64,000 nt of DNA from JAEEJA01 sp036343175 (GTDB lineage Bacteria > Bacillota > Clostridia > Lachnospirales > Lachnospiraceae), in contig JAZASR010000006.1 of assembly GCA_036343175.1 (NCBI GenBank), positions 34,720 through 98,719 on the forward strand, read 5' to 3'. The position numbers were made by a program, and so were the translations under genes. Each line of letters opens with the position of its first letter. The first letter of the stretch is position 1. Of the stretch, positions 35,109 to 43,783 are shown piece after piece. The notes under the pieces were generated by a model. The model was not told the origin of the DNA and did no database searches. It saw only the letters and a list, made by a program, of their open reading frames with translations.

Positions 35109-36290
35109 ATGAACGAAATAGAGCTTAAATACGGCACAAACCCTAATCAGAAACCTGCAAGGATCTTCATGCAGGATGGCAGGGACCTTCCTGTTGAGGT
35201 CCTCAATGGAAAGCCCGGCTACATCAATTTCCTTGACGCGCTTAATGGATGGCAGCTTGTATCCCAGTTAAAAAAAGCAACCGGCTATCCTGCAGCGACA
35301 TCATTCAAGCATGTATCGCCGGCAGGTGCTGCCATAGGACTTCCTCTCAGCGATGTCCTTAAGAAGATCTACTGGGTAGATGACCTTGGAGAGCTTTCAC
35401 CGCTTGCATCGGCCTATGCAAGGGCAAGAGGAGCTGACAGAATGTCTTCATACGGCGATTTTATAGCGCTTTCAGATGTGTGCGACGTTTCAACTGCAAA
35501 GCTCATCAAGCGTGAGTTTTCGGATGGCATCATTGCTCCCGGATATGAGCCGGAGGCACTTGAGCTTTTAAAGGGCAAGAAGAAGGGCAATTATGCTGTT
35601 ATTAAGATCGACCCTGACTTTGTTCCGGCACCTCTGGAGCACAAGGATGTATATGGCATTACATTTGAGCAGGGCAGGAATGAGCTGAATATCACTCCTG
35701 ATTTCTTTGATAATATAGTAACTGACAATAAAGACCTTCCTCTTGAGGCAAAGCATGACATGGCAATAGCTATGATCACTCTCAAGTATACCCAGTCAAA
35801 TTCTGTATGCTTCGTAAAGGACGGACAGGCAATAGGAATAGGCGCTGGCCAGCAGTCTAGGATCCACTGCACGCGTCTTGCAGGCAGCAAGGCTGATAAG
35901 TGGTTCCTGCGTCAATGTCCAAAGGTCCTTGATCTTCCATTCAAGGAGGATATGAAGAGAGCTGACCGCGATAATGCTATCGACCTTTACACAGGCGAAG
36001 ATTATGAAGATATCTTAAGGGACGGTGCATGGCAGCGGGTATTTACAGAAAAGCCTGAGGTATTTACCGAAGAAGAGAAAAAAGCATGGCTCAATAAGGC
36101 TGAGAAGGACGTAACATGCGGTTCAGATGCCTTTTTCCCTTTTGACGACAATATAGAAAGAGCATTCAGGTCGGGTGCAAAGTACATAGCACAGCCAGGC
36201 GGATCTATCCGTGATCAGGATTGCATCGATGCCTGCAACAGACATAATATGGTCATGAGCTTCACAGGCATCAGACTTTTCCATCACTGA
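35109..36290 (+). CDS. Standalone AICAR formyltransferase (PurH-type transformylase)
   Basis: A 393-residue enzyme transferring a formyl group from 10-formyl-THF to AICAR. The conserved opening LKYGTNPNQKPA, the SFKHVSPAGAA block with catalytic Lys-His, and QPGGSIRDQDCIDACN near the end match the transformylase half of PurH, while the N-terminal MGS-like IMP cyclohydrolase domain is absent. Together with PurO upstream it completes the last two steps to IMP. ATGGAGG precedes the ATG. A strong bidirectional hairpin follows the gene. Confidence 0.93.
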   Translation: MNEIELKYGTNPNQKPARIFMQDGRDLPVEVLNGKPGYINFLDALNGWQLVSQLKKATGYPAATSFKHVSPAGAAIGLPLSDVLKKIYWVDDLGELSPLASAYARARGADRMSSYGDFIALSDVCDVSTAKLIKREFSDGIIAPGYEPEALELLKGKKKGNYAVIKIDPDFVPAPLEHKDVYGITFEQGRNELNITPDFFDNIVTDNKDLPLEAKHDMAIAMITLKYTQSNSVCFVKDGQAIGIGAGQQSRIHCTRLAGSKADKWFLRQCPKVLDLPFKEDMKRADRDNAIDLYTGEDYEDILRDGAWQRVFTEKPEVFTEEEKKAWLNKAEKDVTCGSDAFFPFDDNIERAFRSGAKYIAQPGGSIRDQDCIDACNRHNMVMSFTGIRLFHH

Positions 36291-36329
36291 CCCCTCTGTA
36301 TGATTTTTACTTTTATATATATGAACTTT

Positions 36330-36367
36330 AAAAGGGACTCCTTAAAGCATAAGGAGTCCCCTTTTTA
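36330..36367. terminator. Bidirectional terminator
   Basis: GGGACTCCTT (36334-36343) pairs perfectly with AAGGAGTCCC (36351-36360), flanked by an A-run on the left and a T-run on the right. It separates the plus-strand AICAR transformylase from the convergent minus-strand sirtuin and can serve both. Confidence 0.9.
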
Positions 36368-36440
36368 TATCGTTTATCAACTAGCTATTGAATTTATTTC
36401 TCCGCAAACCGTAAATGGCCCCAAAAGTATAAATTTGTGA

Positions 36441-37178
36441 TCATATTCTGATCCGGCTCATCACCTGTCCTATAGGCCCGTTTATCCTTAAGTCAGCCTG
36501 GCTGTCCCGTGATGTTTCGGACTTATTTATCAGCACAAGTCTGCTTCCCCGGAAATAATTGATGAGTCCGGCTGCAGGATATACAACAAGTGATGTGCCG
36601 CCTATTATAAGCACGTCAGCCTTTGCTATGGCATCTACCGCGCCTTCGATTGTCTTATCATTTAATGATTCCTCATACAGAACCACGTCAGGCTTTATTT
36701 TGCCGCCGCATTCATCGCACTTTGGTATGCCATCGGCCTTTTTAACATAATCAGCGTCAAAAAATCTGTGGCATCTTGTGCAGTAGTTCCTTAATGTAGA
36801 GCCGTGCAGTTCAAATACATTTTTACTTCCTGCCTTCTGGTGGAGACCGTCAATATTCTGGGTTATTACACAATCGAGCTTGCCTTTTTCTTCCATCTCA
36901 GCGAGCTTATAGTGCGCAGGGTTCGGATCCGGATCCATAGATAAAAAGAAGTCTTTGTAAAAGCTCCAGAAATCGTCCGGATGGTCTTCATAGAATGAGT
37001 GGCTCAGCATATATTCGACAGGGTAATTCTTATACTTTTTCCTGTAAATGCCGTTATCACTGCGGAAATCGGGTACACCGCTTTCTGTCGAGACTCCGGC
37101 CCCTCCGAAGAAAACTATATGGTCGTGAGTGTCTATTATTTTCTGCAGCTCTGAAATCTTTTCGTCCGGATTCTCCAT
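36441..37178 (-). CDS. NAD-dependent protein deacylase (sirtuin, SIR2 family)
   Basis: A 245-residue sirtuin that removes acyl groups from lysines using NAD. Seen are GAGVSTESGVPDFRS (NAD site), QNIDGLHQKAG with catalytic His in ELHGSTL, and a four-cysteine zinc module (CTRC and CDEC). It is the only minus-strand gene in the window. On its own strand AAAGGCGG precedes the ATG. Deacetylase versus other deacylase activity cannot be told here. Confidence 0.93.
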   Translation of the reverse strand: MENPDEKISELQKIIDTHDHIVFFGGAGVSTESGVPDFRSDNGIYRKKYKNYPVEYMLSHSFYEDHPDDFWSFYKDFFLSMDPDPNPAHYKLAEMEEKGKLDCVITQNIDGLHQKAGSKNVFELHGSTLRNYCTRCHRFFDADYVKKADGIPKCDECGGKIKPDVVLYEESLNDKTIEGAVDAIAKADVLIIGGTSLVVYPAAGLINYFRGSRLVLINKSETSRDSQADLRINGPIGQVMSRIRI

Positions 37179-37420
37179 AATAATACCGCCTTTCTTAAAT
37201 TCATGTACTGATTATTGCCTTTACAGCAGTTTTAAAAGCAGCTTTAACAAAAGTTTAAAAGCAAGCTGATTTATCATATTTAATGATAACATATTAAGAA
37301 GAAAATGACATAGCTCTATGCATTAATAAGTGCTCTTTGTAATCATCACATTAATGCTGTATAATTTTATCTTATGAGGAAGTTAATGAAATGTAAATTT
37401 CAGAAGATGGAGTGATATTT
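37179..37420. promoter_or_regulatory. Divergent intergenic region with promoter for the PD-(D/E)XK gene
   Basis: About 240 AT-rich bases between the sirtuin start and the next plus-strand gene. TTGTAA (37337-37342) and TATAAT (37360-37365), 17 bases apart, make a good plus-strand promoter. An inverted repeat TTATCA/TGATAA (37271-37289) lies between the divergent genes and could be a shared operator. No further ORF is seen. Confidence 0.5.
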
Positions 37421-37714
37421 ATGCAGAAGCTGCCTATCGGTATACAGTCATTTGAAGATATCAGGGTAAATACAAAAGCAGAGGTTCACTCTTCCGGCGG
37501 AAGAAGTGATTGTATTCTTGAAAACAGGTCTGCGGTTTATATATTTGAATTCAAATATGATAAATCTGCTGAAGAAGCATTGAAACAGATAAATGAAAAT
37601 GGTTATGATCTTTCCTATACTTCAGACAGCAGAAAGATAATAAAAATAGGTGCTAACTTTTCAAGTAAAGCAGGAAAACTTGACGAGTGGAAAACAGAAG
37701 ATGAAGAAAAATAA
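37421..37714 (+). CDS. Small PD-(D/E)XK nuclease-like protein or remnant
   Basis: A 97-residue protein that looks like the C-terminal nuclease domain of larger AAA-ATPase/DUF1703 proteins, standing alone. The motif residues are kept: Asp in GGRSDCILE and Glu-x-Lys in YIFEFKYD. It has its own promoter, and GATGGAG precedes the ATG at 37421 (the GTG at 37412 overlaps that SD). The missing ATPase part suggests a truncated descendant, but intact catalytic residues and a promoter argue it may still work. It overlaps the next gene by 14 bases. Confidence 0.6.
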   Translation: MQKLPIGIQSFEDIRVNTKAEVHSSGGRSDCILENRSAVYIFEFKYDKSAEEALKQINENGYDLSYTSDSRKIIKIGANFSSKAGKLDEWKTEDEEK

Positions 37715-39377
37715 ATTTTCAAAGACAGCTGATATAAAAAGAAAAAAGATTGCAAATAAGTCTGCGGATTACGGTCGTGTGCCTTATTCTGAGTATCCCG
37801 AAGATTTTAAGGCGGATATGCAGATGCTTTTCAATAACGAAGAAGAATATAAGGCATTTGTGGCAAGTTATGACGAGCCGCCGGTATATGGCCTTCGCGC
37901 AAATCTTTTAAAGGGAAATGAGATTAAGAATATTATAGAAAGCAGGTTCTCTGACAATGAAAGCCGCATGACAGAGAGGCTTAAAAACGGTCAGGAATAT
38001 GCTGATAATAAAGATCATGATGATCCTGAAAAGAAAGGTCTTCAGCCTGTTCCCTGGGGCCCGGGCGGTTATTATATAGACAGGTCTTTACGTCCGGGTA
38101 TCGACCCACTCCATGATGCAGGCGCCTACTATATTCAGGAACCTTCAGCCATGGCACCAGCTGCTTTGCTTCCTATTGAGGATGGAGATAAAGTTCTTGA
38201 CCTCTGCGCAGCGCCGGGCGGTAAGACGACCCAGGCGGCAGCAGCTCTTAACGGCAGCGGACTTCTTGTGGCTAATGAGATCGTGCCCGAAAGGGCAAGG
38301 ATCCTCTCTCAGAACATTGAAAGAATGGGAATTGCAAACGCGGTAGCAACAAATAATGATCCCCGTGATCTGGCGGTCTGTTTTCCGCTTTTTTTTGATA
38401 AGGTCTTAGCAGACGCACCGTGCTCCGGTGAAGGGATGTTCCGAAAAGACCCGGGGGCAGTGAGTGAATGGTCAGAGGAGAATGTACAGACCTGCGCAGA
38501 CCGGCAGGACATGATCCTCGACTGCGCGTATCAGATGTTAAAGGCAGGCGGCGCTCTCGTTTATTCTACATGTACATTTGCTGCTGAAGAGGATGAGGGA
38601 AGCGTTGAAAGGTTCCTTGCCAGGCACCCTGATATGACTCCTGTGCCATTTGAAGAAACATCCCTTGGCAGATTTGCATCATTGGGGTTAAGGCCCGGTA
38701 AAGATCAGACCGGCATCCGTCTCATGCCTCATCTTGTCCGCGGAGAAGGACACTTTTTAGCATTGATGATCAAAGGAAGCATGCCGGATATTCCCGGCTA
38801 TAAGCCTGATGTACTCTGCAATATGCCGGATTTACCATGTAATGAGCCGGATGTGCACGCCAATAAGCCGGATGTACTGTACAATAATAATAAAAAGCGT
38901 AGAAGCGACAGAGACAGAACAGGCATTCATAAGGTAAACCCCGGATCAGTGATCGGCTTTTTAAGAGAAGAGATCTTCAGGGTTACTCCGGTCCTGACAT
39001 CAGGCGGGCTTCTTCCTTTAGATGAGGATAATATAATAATACATGGCAGCTCATGTTTCCTTAAGCCCCGTGACTTTGATGATATATCGGGTATAAAGAT
39101 CATCCGTCCCGGTCTTGAACTTGTAAATATTAAGAATGAAAGACTGCTGCCTGCCCATGCTCTTTCACATGCCCTGTCCCCGTCCTGCTTCAGAAATGTC
39201 TGTGAATTGAAGACAGATGCCGAAGCCATGAGCTATATAGGAGGAAATACCATAAGCTCAGAAGGAGAGCCCGGATTCGTTCTGGTGACATATTGCGGTC
39301 TGGGCTTAGGGTTTGGAAAACGCACGGGCAGTGTTATTAAGAATCAGTATCCAAAGGGGCTGCGCAGGTATATATGA
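37701..39377 (+). CDS. RsmF-like rRNA cytosine-C5 methyltransferase
   Basis: A 558-residue NOL1/NOP2/Sun methyltransferase modifying cytosines in 16S rRNA. The SAM site LDLCAAPGGKTTQ, the ADAPCSGEGMFRK motif with one catalytic Cys, and STCTFAAEEDEG with the other are all present. The C-terminal 120 residues are the PUA-like RNA-binding part typical of RsmF. Between them is a linker (about 361-398) of degenerate repeats such as MPDLPCN, EPDVHAN and KPDVLYN. The start at 37701 (MKKNKF) overlaps the preceding gene; its SD ACAGAAG is weak, consistent with coupling. Confidence 0.9.
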   Translation: MKKNKFSKTADIKRKKIANKSADYGRVPYSEYPEDFKADMQMLFNNEEEYKAFVASYDEPPVYGLRANLLKGNEIKNIIESRFSDNESRMTERLKNGQEYADNKDHDDPEKKGLQPVPWGPGGYYIDRSLRPGIDPLHDAGAYYIQEPSAMAPAALLPIEDGDKVLDLCAAPGGKTTQAAAALNGSGLLVANEIVPERARILSQNIERMGIANAVATNNDPRDLAVCFPLFFDKVLADAPCSGEGMFRKDPGAVSEWSEENVQTCADRQDMILDCAYQMLKAGGALVYSTCTFAAEEDEGSVERFLARHPDMTPVPFEETSLGRFASLGLRPGKDQTGIRLMPHLVRGEGHFLALMIKGSMPDIPGYKPDVLCNMPDLPCNEPDVHANKPDVLYNNNKKRRSDRDRTGIHKVNPGSVIGFLREEIFRVTPVLTSGGLLPLDEDNIIIHGSSCFLKPRDFDDISGIKIIRPGLELVNIKNERLLPAHALSHALSPSCFRNVCELKTDAEAMSYIGGNTISSEGEPGFVLVTYCGLGLGFGKRTGSVIKNQYPKGLRRYI

Positions 39378-39397
39378 CCTGCATAGTCCATTATTAC

Positions 39398-39440
39398 TGA
39401 TACCTGGTATTGATGATACCCGGTATTGATATCCGGTGAT
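39398..39440 (+). repeat. 16-base tandem duplication
   Basis: TGATACCTGGTATTGA (39398-39413) and TGATACCCGGTATTGA (39414-39429), then a partial third unit, 20 bases after the RsmF-like stop. The rest of the 39378-39653 gap holds the secA promoter and leader. Confidence 0.7.
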
Positions 39441-39498
39441 TTTATCGCATTCACCGCCATTCAGCGGGCATTTTCGTATATTCTGTAAGATTTTCGGG

Positions 39499-39527
39499 TT
39501 GATAAGTAAATATTTTAATGCTATACT
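39499..39527 (+). promoter_or_regulatory. Sigma-A-type promoter of secA
   Basis: TTGATA (39499-39504) and TATACT (39522-39527) with a 17-base spacer. The resulting leader of about 120 bases can form GGGCTT (39560-39565)/AAGCCC (39585-39590), followed by a T-run at 39611-39617. Confidence 0.6.
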
Positions 39528-39653
39528 TTACAATGCTGTATTTTATTCAAAGTAAATGGGGGCTTAAAGATCTCCACTTAGGAAAAGCCCTGAATAAAGC
39601 GTTGTAGAGTATTTTTTTGCTTTCGCGCTAAAGAAATGAGGAAATAATACATA

Positions 39654-42566
39654 ATGGGAAAAAATATTCTTACTTCTATCTTCGGTACACACAGCCAGCA
39701 TGAGGTCAAACGTGTCATCCCTATAGTTGACAGGATAGAAGCACTTGAAGATGATTATAAAAAGCTCACGGATGCGGAGCTCAGGGCAAAGACTCCGGAG
39801 TTTAAGGAGCGCCTTAAGGCAGGCGAGACTCTCGACGACATCCTTCCCGAGGCATATGCGACAGTAAGGGAAGCAGGTGCCAGAGTCCTTAACATGAGGC
39901 ACTTCCGTGTACAGCTTATCGGCGGTGTTATCCTCCATCAGGGCAGGATAACTGAGATGCGTACAGGTGAAGGTAAGACCCTCGTCGCCACACTTCCGTC
40001 ATATCTGAATGCACTCGAGGGCGAGGGTGTTCACGTAGTCACTGTCAATGATTATCTTGCAAAACGTGATGCCGAGTGGATGGGACAGATCCACAGATTC
40101 CTCGGCCTTTCAGTCGGAGTTATCTTAAATTCCATGGATAATGATGAGCGCCGCGCAGCTTATAATTGTGATATTACATATGGAACAAACAATGAGTTTG
40201 GTTTCGATTATCTCCGTGACAACATGGTCATATATAAGAAGGACCTGGTTCAGCGCGGTCTTCACTATGCCATCATCGATGAGGTCGATTCAGTACTTAT
40301 CGATGAAGCAAGAACTCCTCTCATCATATCCGGTCAGTCAGGCAAGTCAACAAAGCTCTATGAAGCTGCGGATATATTTGCCCGTCAGATAAAGCGCGGT
40401 ACCCGTAAAGAGATGACCAAGATGGATTATCTCATGAATGAGGAAGAGCACGAGACCGGCGACTATGTAGTAGACGAAAAGGAAAAGGCTGTAAATCTTA
40501 CTGAAGAAGGTGTAAGAAAGGCGGAGAGATTCTTTAATGTCAAAAATCTTTCTGATCCTGAGAATCTCGAACTCCAGCACAATATCAACCTCGCATTAAA
40601 GGCACATGCCATCATGATCCGTGATAAGGACTATGTTGTTAAAGATGATGAGGTCCTGATCGTTGATGAATTTACAGGACGTATCATGCCCGGACGAAGA
40701 TTTTCGGACGGCCTCCATCAGGCAATAGAAGCCAAGGAGCATGTAAAGGTAAAGCGTGAGTCCAAGACTCTTGCAACCATCACATTCCAGAACTTCTTCA
40801 ATAAATACGATAAGAAATGTGGTATGACCGGTACTGCCCTCACAGAGGAGCGCGAGTTCCGCGAGATCTACGGTATGGACGTTGTAGAGGTCCCTACAAA
40901 CAAACCTGTTCAGAGAAAAGATTACGAGGATGCAGTATATAAGACAAAAAAAGAAAAGTTCGATGCAGTAATAGAGGATATAGAAGAAACTCATAAGAAG
41001 GGCCAGCCTGTTCTTGTAGGCACCATAAATATAGATACTTCAGAATACTTAAGCGAGCTGCTCGACAAGAAGAATATTAAACACTCAGTCCTTAATGCCA
41101 AACATCATGAGGAAGAGGCTCATATAGTAGCTCAGGCAGGACGTCTCGGCATGGTAACCATTGCAACCAACATGGCAGGCCGTGGTACCGATATCCTTCT
41201 GGGCGGCAATCCGGATGATCTTGCAGAAGATTTTGCATCGGACAAGAGCTTCCTTCGCAGACTGGGCAATGATGATGATTATCAGAAGCGCTTTAAAGAG
41301 TGCAAGGCCGATCTTAAGAAGTTGATAGATATGGATGAGCCGGATCTCCTTCTGCTTCAGAAGTGGGGAAAGGGTATATTATTCTTTAACGGCCTTAAAG
41401 TTGACCTTGCCGGCAAATACAATGGTGAGATCAATGAAGCAGTATCACAGGAAGCCGAAAGGATCTGCGTTAATGAAGCAGCAGATGCCGAGGCAGAGAG
41501 GATATGCTCCGAAGAAAAAGAAAAAGTCGTCTCTCTTGGAGGACTTAAGATCATAGGTACTGAAAGACACGAGTCAAGACGTATCGATAATCAGCTCCGC
41601 GGTCGTGCAGGACGTCAGGGAGACCCGGGTGAGTCCATATTCTATATCTCACTTGAAGATGACCTTATGAGGCTCTTCGGTTCAGAACATTATCAGGCAG
41701 TATTCAATGCCCTTCCGGACGGACAGAGGATAGAGCATAAGATGCTTTCAAGAGCCATTGAAGGCGCACAGAAGAAGATAGAGGGCAATAACTTCGGTAT
41801 CAGAAAGAACCTCCTTGAATTCGACCGTGTCAATAACGACCAGAGAGAGCGTATATACGCGGAGCGCCGCAAGGTACTTGACGGCGAAAATATGAGAAGC
41901 ACCATCTTCAATATGATGATGGAGTTCATAGAAAACAGTGTCAATGCATGCATAAGCGACGAAGTCTCATCAAAGGACTGGGATTTCGATGAGCTGAATC
42001 ACATTATACTTCCGGTAGTACCGATGGACCCGATAGTCTATGAGGATGAAGAACTTAAGGGAATGAAGAAGAATGACCTCCTTCAGGACGTTAAGGAGAG
42101 GGCCGGCAAGGTATATGAGGCTAAGGAAGGTGAGTTCCCGGAGCCGGAACAGATCCGTGAGGTCGAGCGTGTCATCCTCCTCCGTGTTATCGATACAAAG
42201 TGGATGAGCCACATAGATGATATGGATCAGCTCCGTCAGGGCATAGGTCTTCAGGCATACGGCCAGAGAAATCCTGTTGTCGAGTATAACCTGACCGGCC
42301 TTGATATGTTCAATGATATGATAGATGCGATCGGAGAAGATACAGTAAGACTTCTCCTTCACATACAGGTAGAGCAGAAAGTCGAAAGGCAGCAGGTCGC
42401 AAAAGCATCCGGGACCAATAAGGATGAGACTGCCGTCAATGAACCAAAGAAGCGCAAGCACAGGAAGATCATGCCAAATGATCCGTGTCCATGCGGCTCC
42501 GGCAAGAAGTATAAGTACTGCCATGGCCGTCCGGGTGCTCCTAAGCTTGAAGGGTATGATGACTGA
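39654..42566 (+). CDS. secA: Preprotein translocase ATPase SecA
   Basis: The motor that drives unfolded proteins through SecYEG. At 970 residues it is longer than the common 800-900. The Walker A MRTGEGKTLVA (about 100), DEVDSVLIDEAR, the nucleotide-domain-2 motif MAGRGTDILLGG and GRAGRQGDPG are all present, and the C-terminus carries the zinc-binding CPCGSGKKYKYCHG, which binds SecB or the ribosome in other bacteria. The extra length includes an acidic insert near residues 530-650. GAGGAAATAA precedes the ATG. prfB follows at 44 bases, a conserved order. Confidence 0.97.
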   Translation: MGKNILTSIFGTHSQHEVKRVIPIVDRIEALEDDYKKLTDAELRAKTPEFKERLKAGETLDDILPEAYATVREAGARVLNMRHFRVQLIGGVILHQGRITEMRTGEGKTLVATLPSYLNALEGEGVHVVTVNDYLAKRDAEWMGQIHRFLGLSVGVILNSMDNDERRAAYNCDITYGTNNEFGFDYLRDNMVIYKKDLVQRGLHYAIIDEVDSVLIDEARTPLIISGQSGKSTKLYEAADIFARQIKRGTRKEMTKMDYLMNEEEHETGDYVVDEKEKAVNLTEEGVRKAERFFNVKNLSDPENLELQHNINLALKAHAIMIRDKDYVVKDDEVLIVDEFTGRIMPGRRFSDGLHQAIEAKEHVKVKRESKTLATITFQNFFNKYDKKCGMTGTALTEEREFREIYGMDVVEVPTNKPVQRKDYEDAVYKTKKEKFDAVIEDIEETHKKGQPVLVGTINIDTSEYLSELLDKKNIKHSVLNAKHHEEEAHIVAQAGRLGMVTIATNMAGRGTDILLGGNPDDLAEDFASDKSFLRRLGNDDDYQKRFKECKADLKKLIDMDEPDLLLLQKWGKGILFFNGLKVDLAGKYNGEINEAVSQEAERICVNEAADAEAERICSEEKEKVVSLGGLKIIGTERHESRRIDNQLRGRAGRQGDPGESIFYISLEDDLMRLFGSEHYQAVFNALPDGQRIEHKMLSRAIEGAQKKIEGNNFGIRKNLLEFDRVNNDQRERIYAERRKVLDGENMRSTIFNMMMEFIENSVNACISDEVSSKDWDFDELNHIILPVVPMDPIVYEDEELKGMKKNDLLQDVKERAGKVYEAKEGEFPEPEQIREVERVILLRVIDTKWMSHIDDMDQLRQGIGLQAYGQRNPVVEYNLTGLDMFNDMIDAIGEDTVRLLLHIQVEQKVERQQVAKASGTNKDETAVNEPKKRKHRKIMPNDPCPCGSGKKYKYCHGRPGAPKLEGYDD

Positions 42567-42610
42567 GATCTGCTTCAAAATAATTTTTTAAAGAATGGAT
42601 GTGATTAAGG

Positions 42611-43739
42611 ATGGTTGAGTACGACAACATGCGCCTCGCACTGTCGGGCTATGAAAAACCTCTGAAAGAAATGGGGAATTCACTTTAACCTCGCTGACAA
42701 GAAAAACAGGGTTGAAGAATTGGAAAAAACAATGGAAGCGCCGGAATTCTGGAACGATCCTGACAATTCTGCCAGGGTAGTACAGGAATCAAAAGCTTTG
42801 AAGAAGACTATCGCAGATTACGATGCTCTTGTTAAGAAACGTCAGGATATCCTGGATACCATCGAGCTTTACGAGATGGATGAGGATGCAGGCGGCGTAG
42901 GAGAAGTGGAAGAAGAGTTTGAAGCTTTTAAAGAGGATTACGAGACTTTGAGGCTCACTACCCTTCTCACCGGTGAATATGATGAGGATAATGCGATCCT
43001 GACCCTGCATGCAGGTGCAGGGGGAACAGAATCCTGTGACTGGGCAGGCATGCTTTGCAGGATGTATCAGCGCTGGGCTGAGAAACACGGATTTGCCGTA
43101 GAGATGATCGATTTCCTTGAGGGCGATGAAGCAGGATATAAGTCGGTAACACTTCAGATAGACGGGGAGAATGCCTACGGGTACCTCAAGTCAGAGCACG
43201 GAGTGCACAGGCTTGTCCGCATATCTCCATTCAATGCGGCCGGAAAGCGTCAGACCTCATTTGTATCATGCGATGTCATGCCTGACATTGAACAGGATCT
43301 TGATATCGAAGTAAAAGATGAGGATATCCGTATCGATTATTACAGATCCTCAGGCGCAGGCGGCCAGCATATCAATAAGACCTCATCTGCGATAAGAATA
43401 ACTCATTATCCTACAGGTATAGTAGTAACCTGTCAGAATGAGCGTTCTCAGCTGCAGAATAAGAATAAGGCTATGCAGATGCTGAAGGCGAAGCTCTATC
43501 TTTTGAAAGAGCAGGAAGAGATGGATAAGGCAAATGGTATCCGCGGCGATGAAAAAGATATAGCATGGGGCTCACAGATACGTTCATACGTACTGCAGCC
43601 ATATACCATGGTCAAGGATCACAGGACAAACTGTGAGGTTGGAAACGCACAGGCAGTTCTGGACGGAAACCTAGATCCATTTATAAATGCATATCTTGCA
43701 TGGTCATCAGGAAAGGCTGAAGGAAGCAGGGATATGTAA
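42611..43739 (+). CDS. prfB: Peptide chain release factor 2, programmed +1 frameshift
   Basis: RF2 releases peptides at UGA and UAA. The gene is read as 42611-42685 joined to 42687-43739, about 375 residues. The first frame (MVEYDNMRLALSGYEK...) ends CTT TAA at 42683-42688; skipping T42686 continues as NLADKKNRVEELEKTME, the normal RF2 sequence. The SPF codon-recognition tripeptide (VRISPFNAAG) and GAGGQHINK catalytic loop are intact. The in-frame stop is UAA rather than the almost universal UGA, and the GGGG upstream (42673-42676) is six bases from CTT instead of about three. Initiation at 42611 is the best fit although the SD is poor. Confidence 0.92.
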
Positions 43740-43783
43740 GCTTCCGATGAAAGATAAAGCTATTAAGAAAGGAAATATGACAG

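Noticed and set aside
42611..42720. prfB as a pseudogene because of the broken frame
   Set aside because: The break is exactly at the conserved +1 frameshift position after CTT, and both sides match RF2, so programmed shifting is the better explanation.
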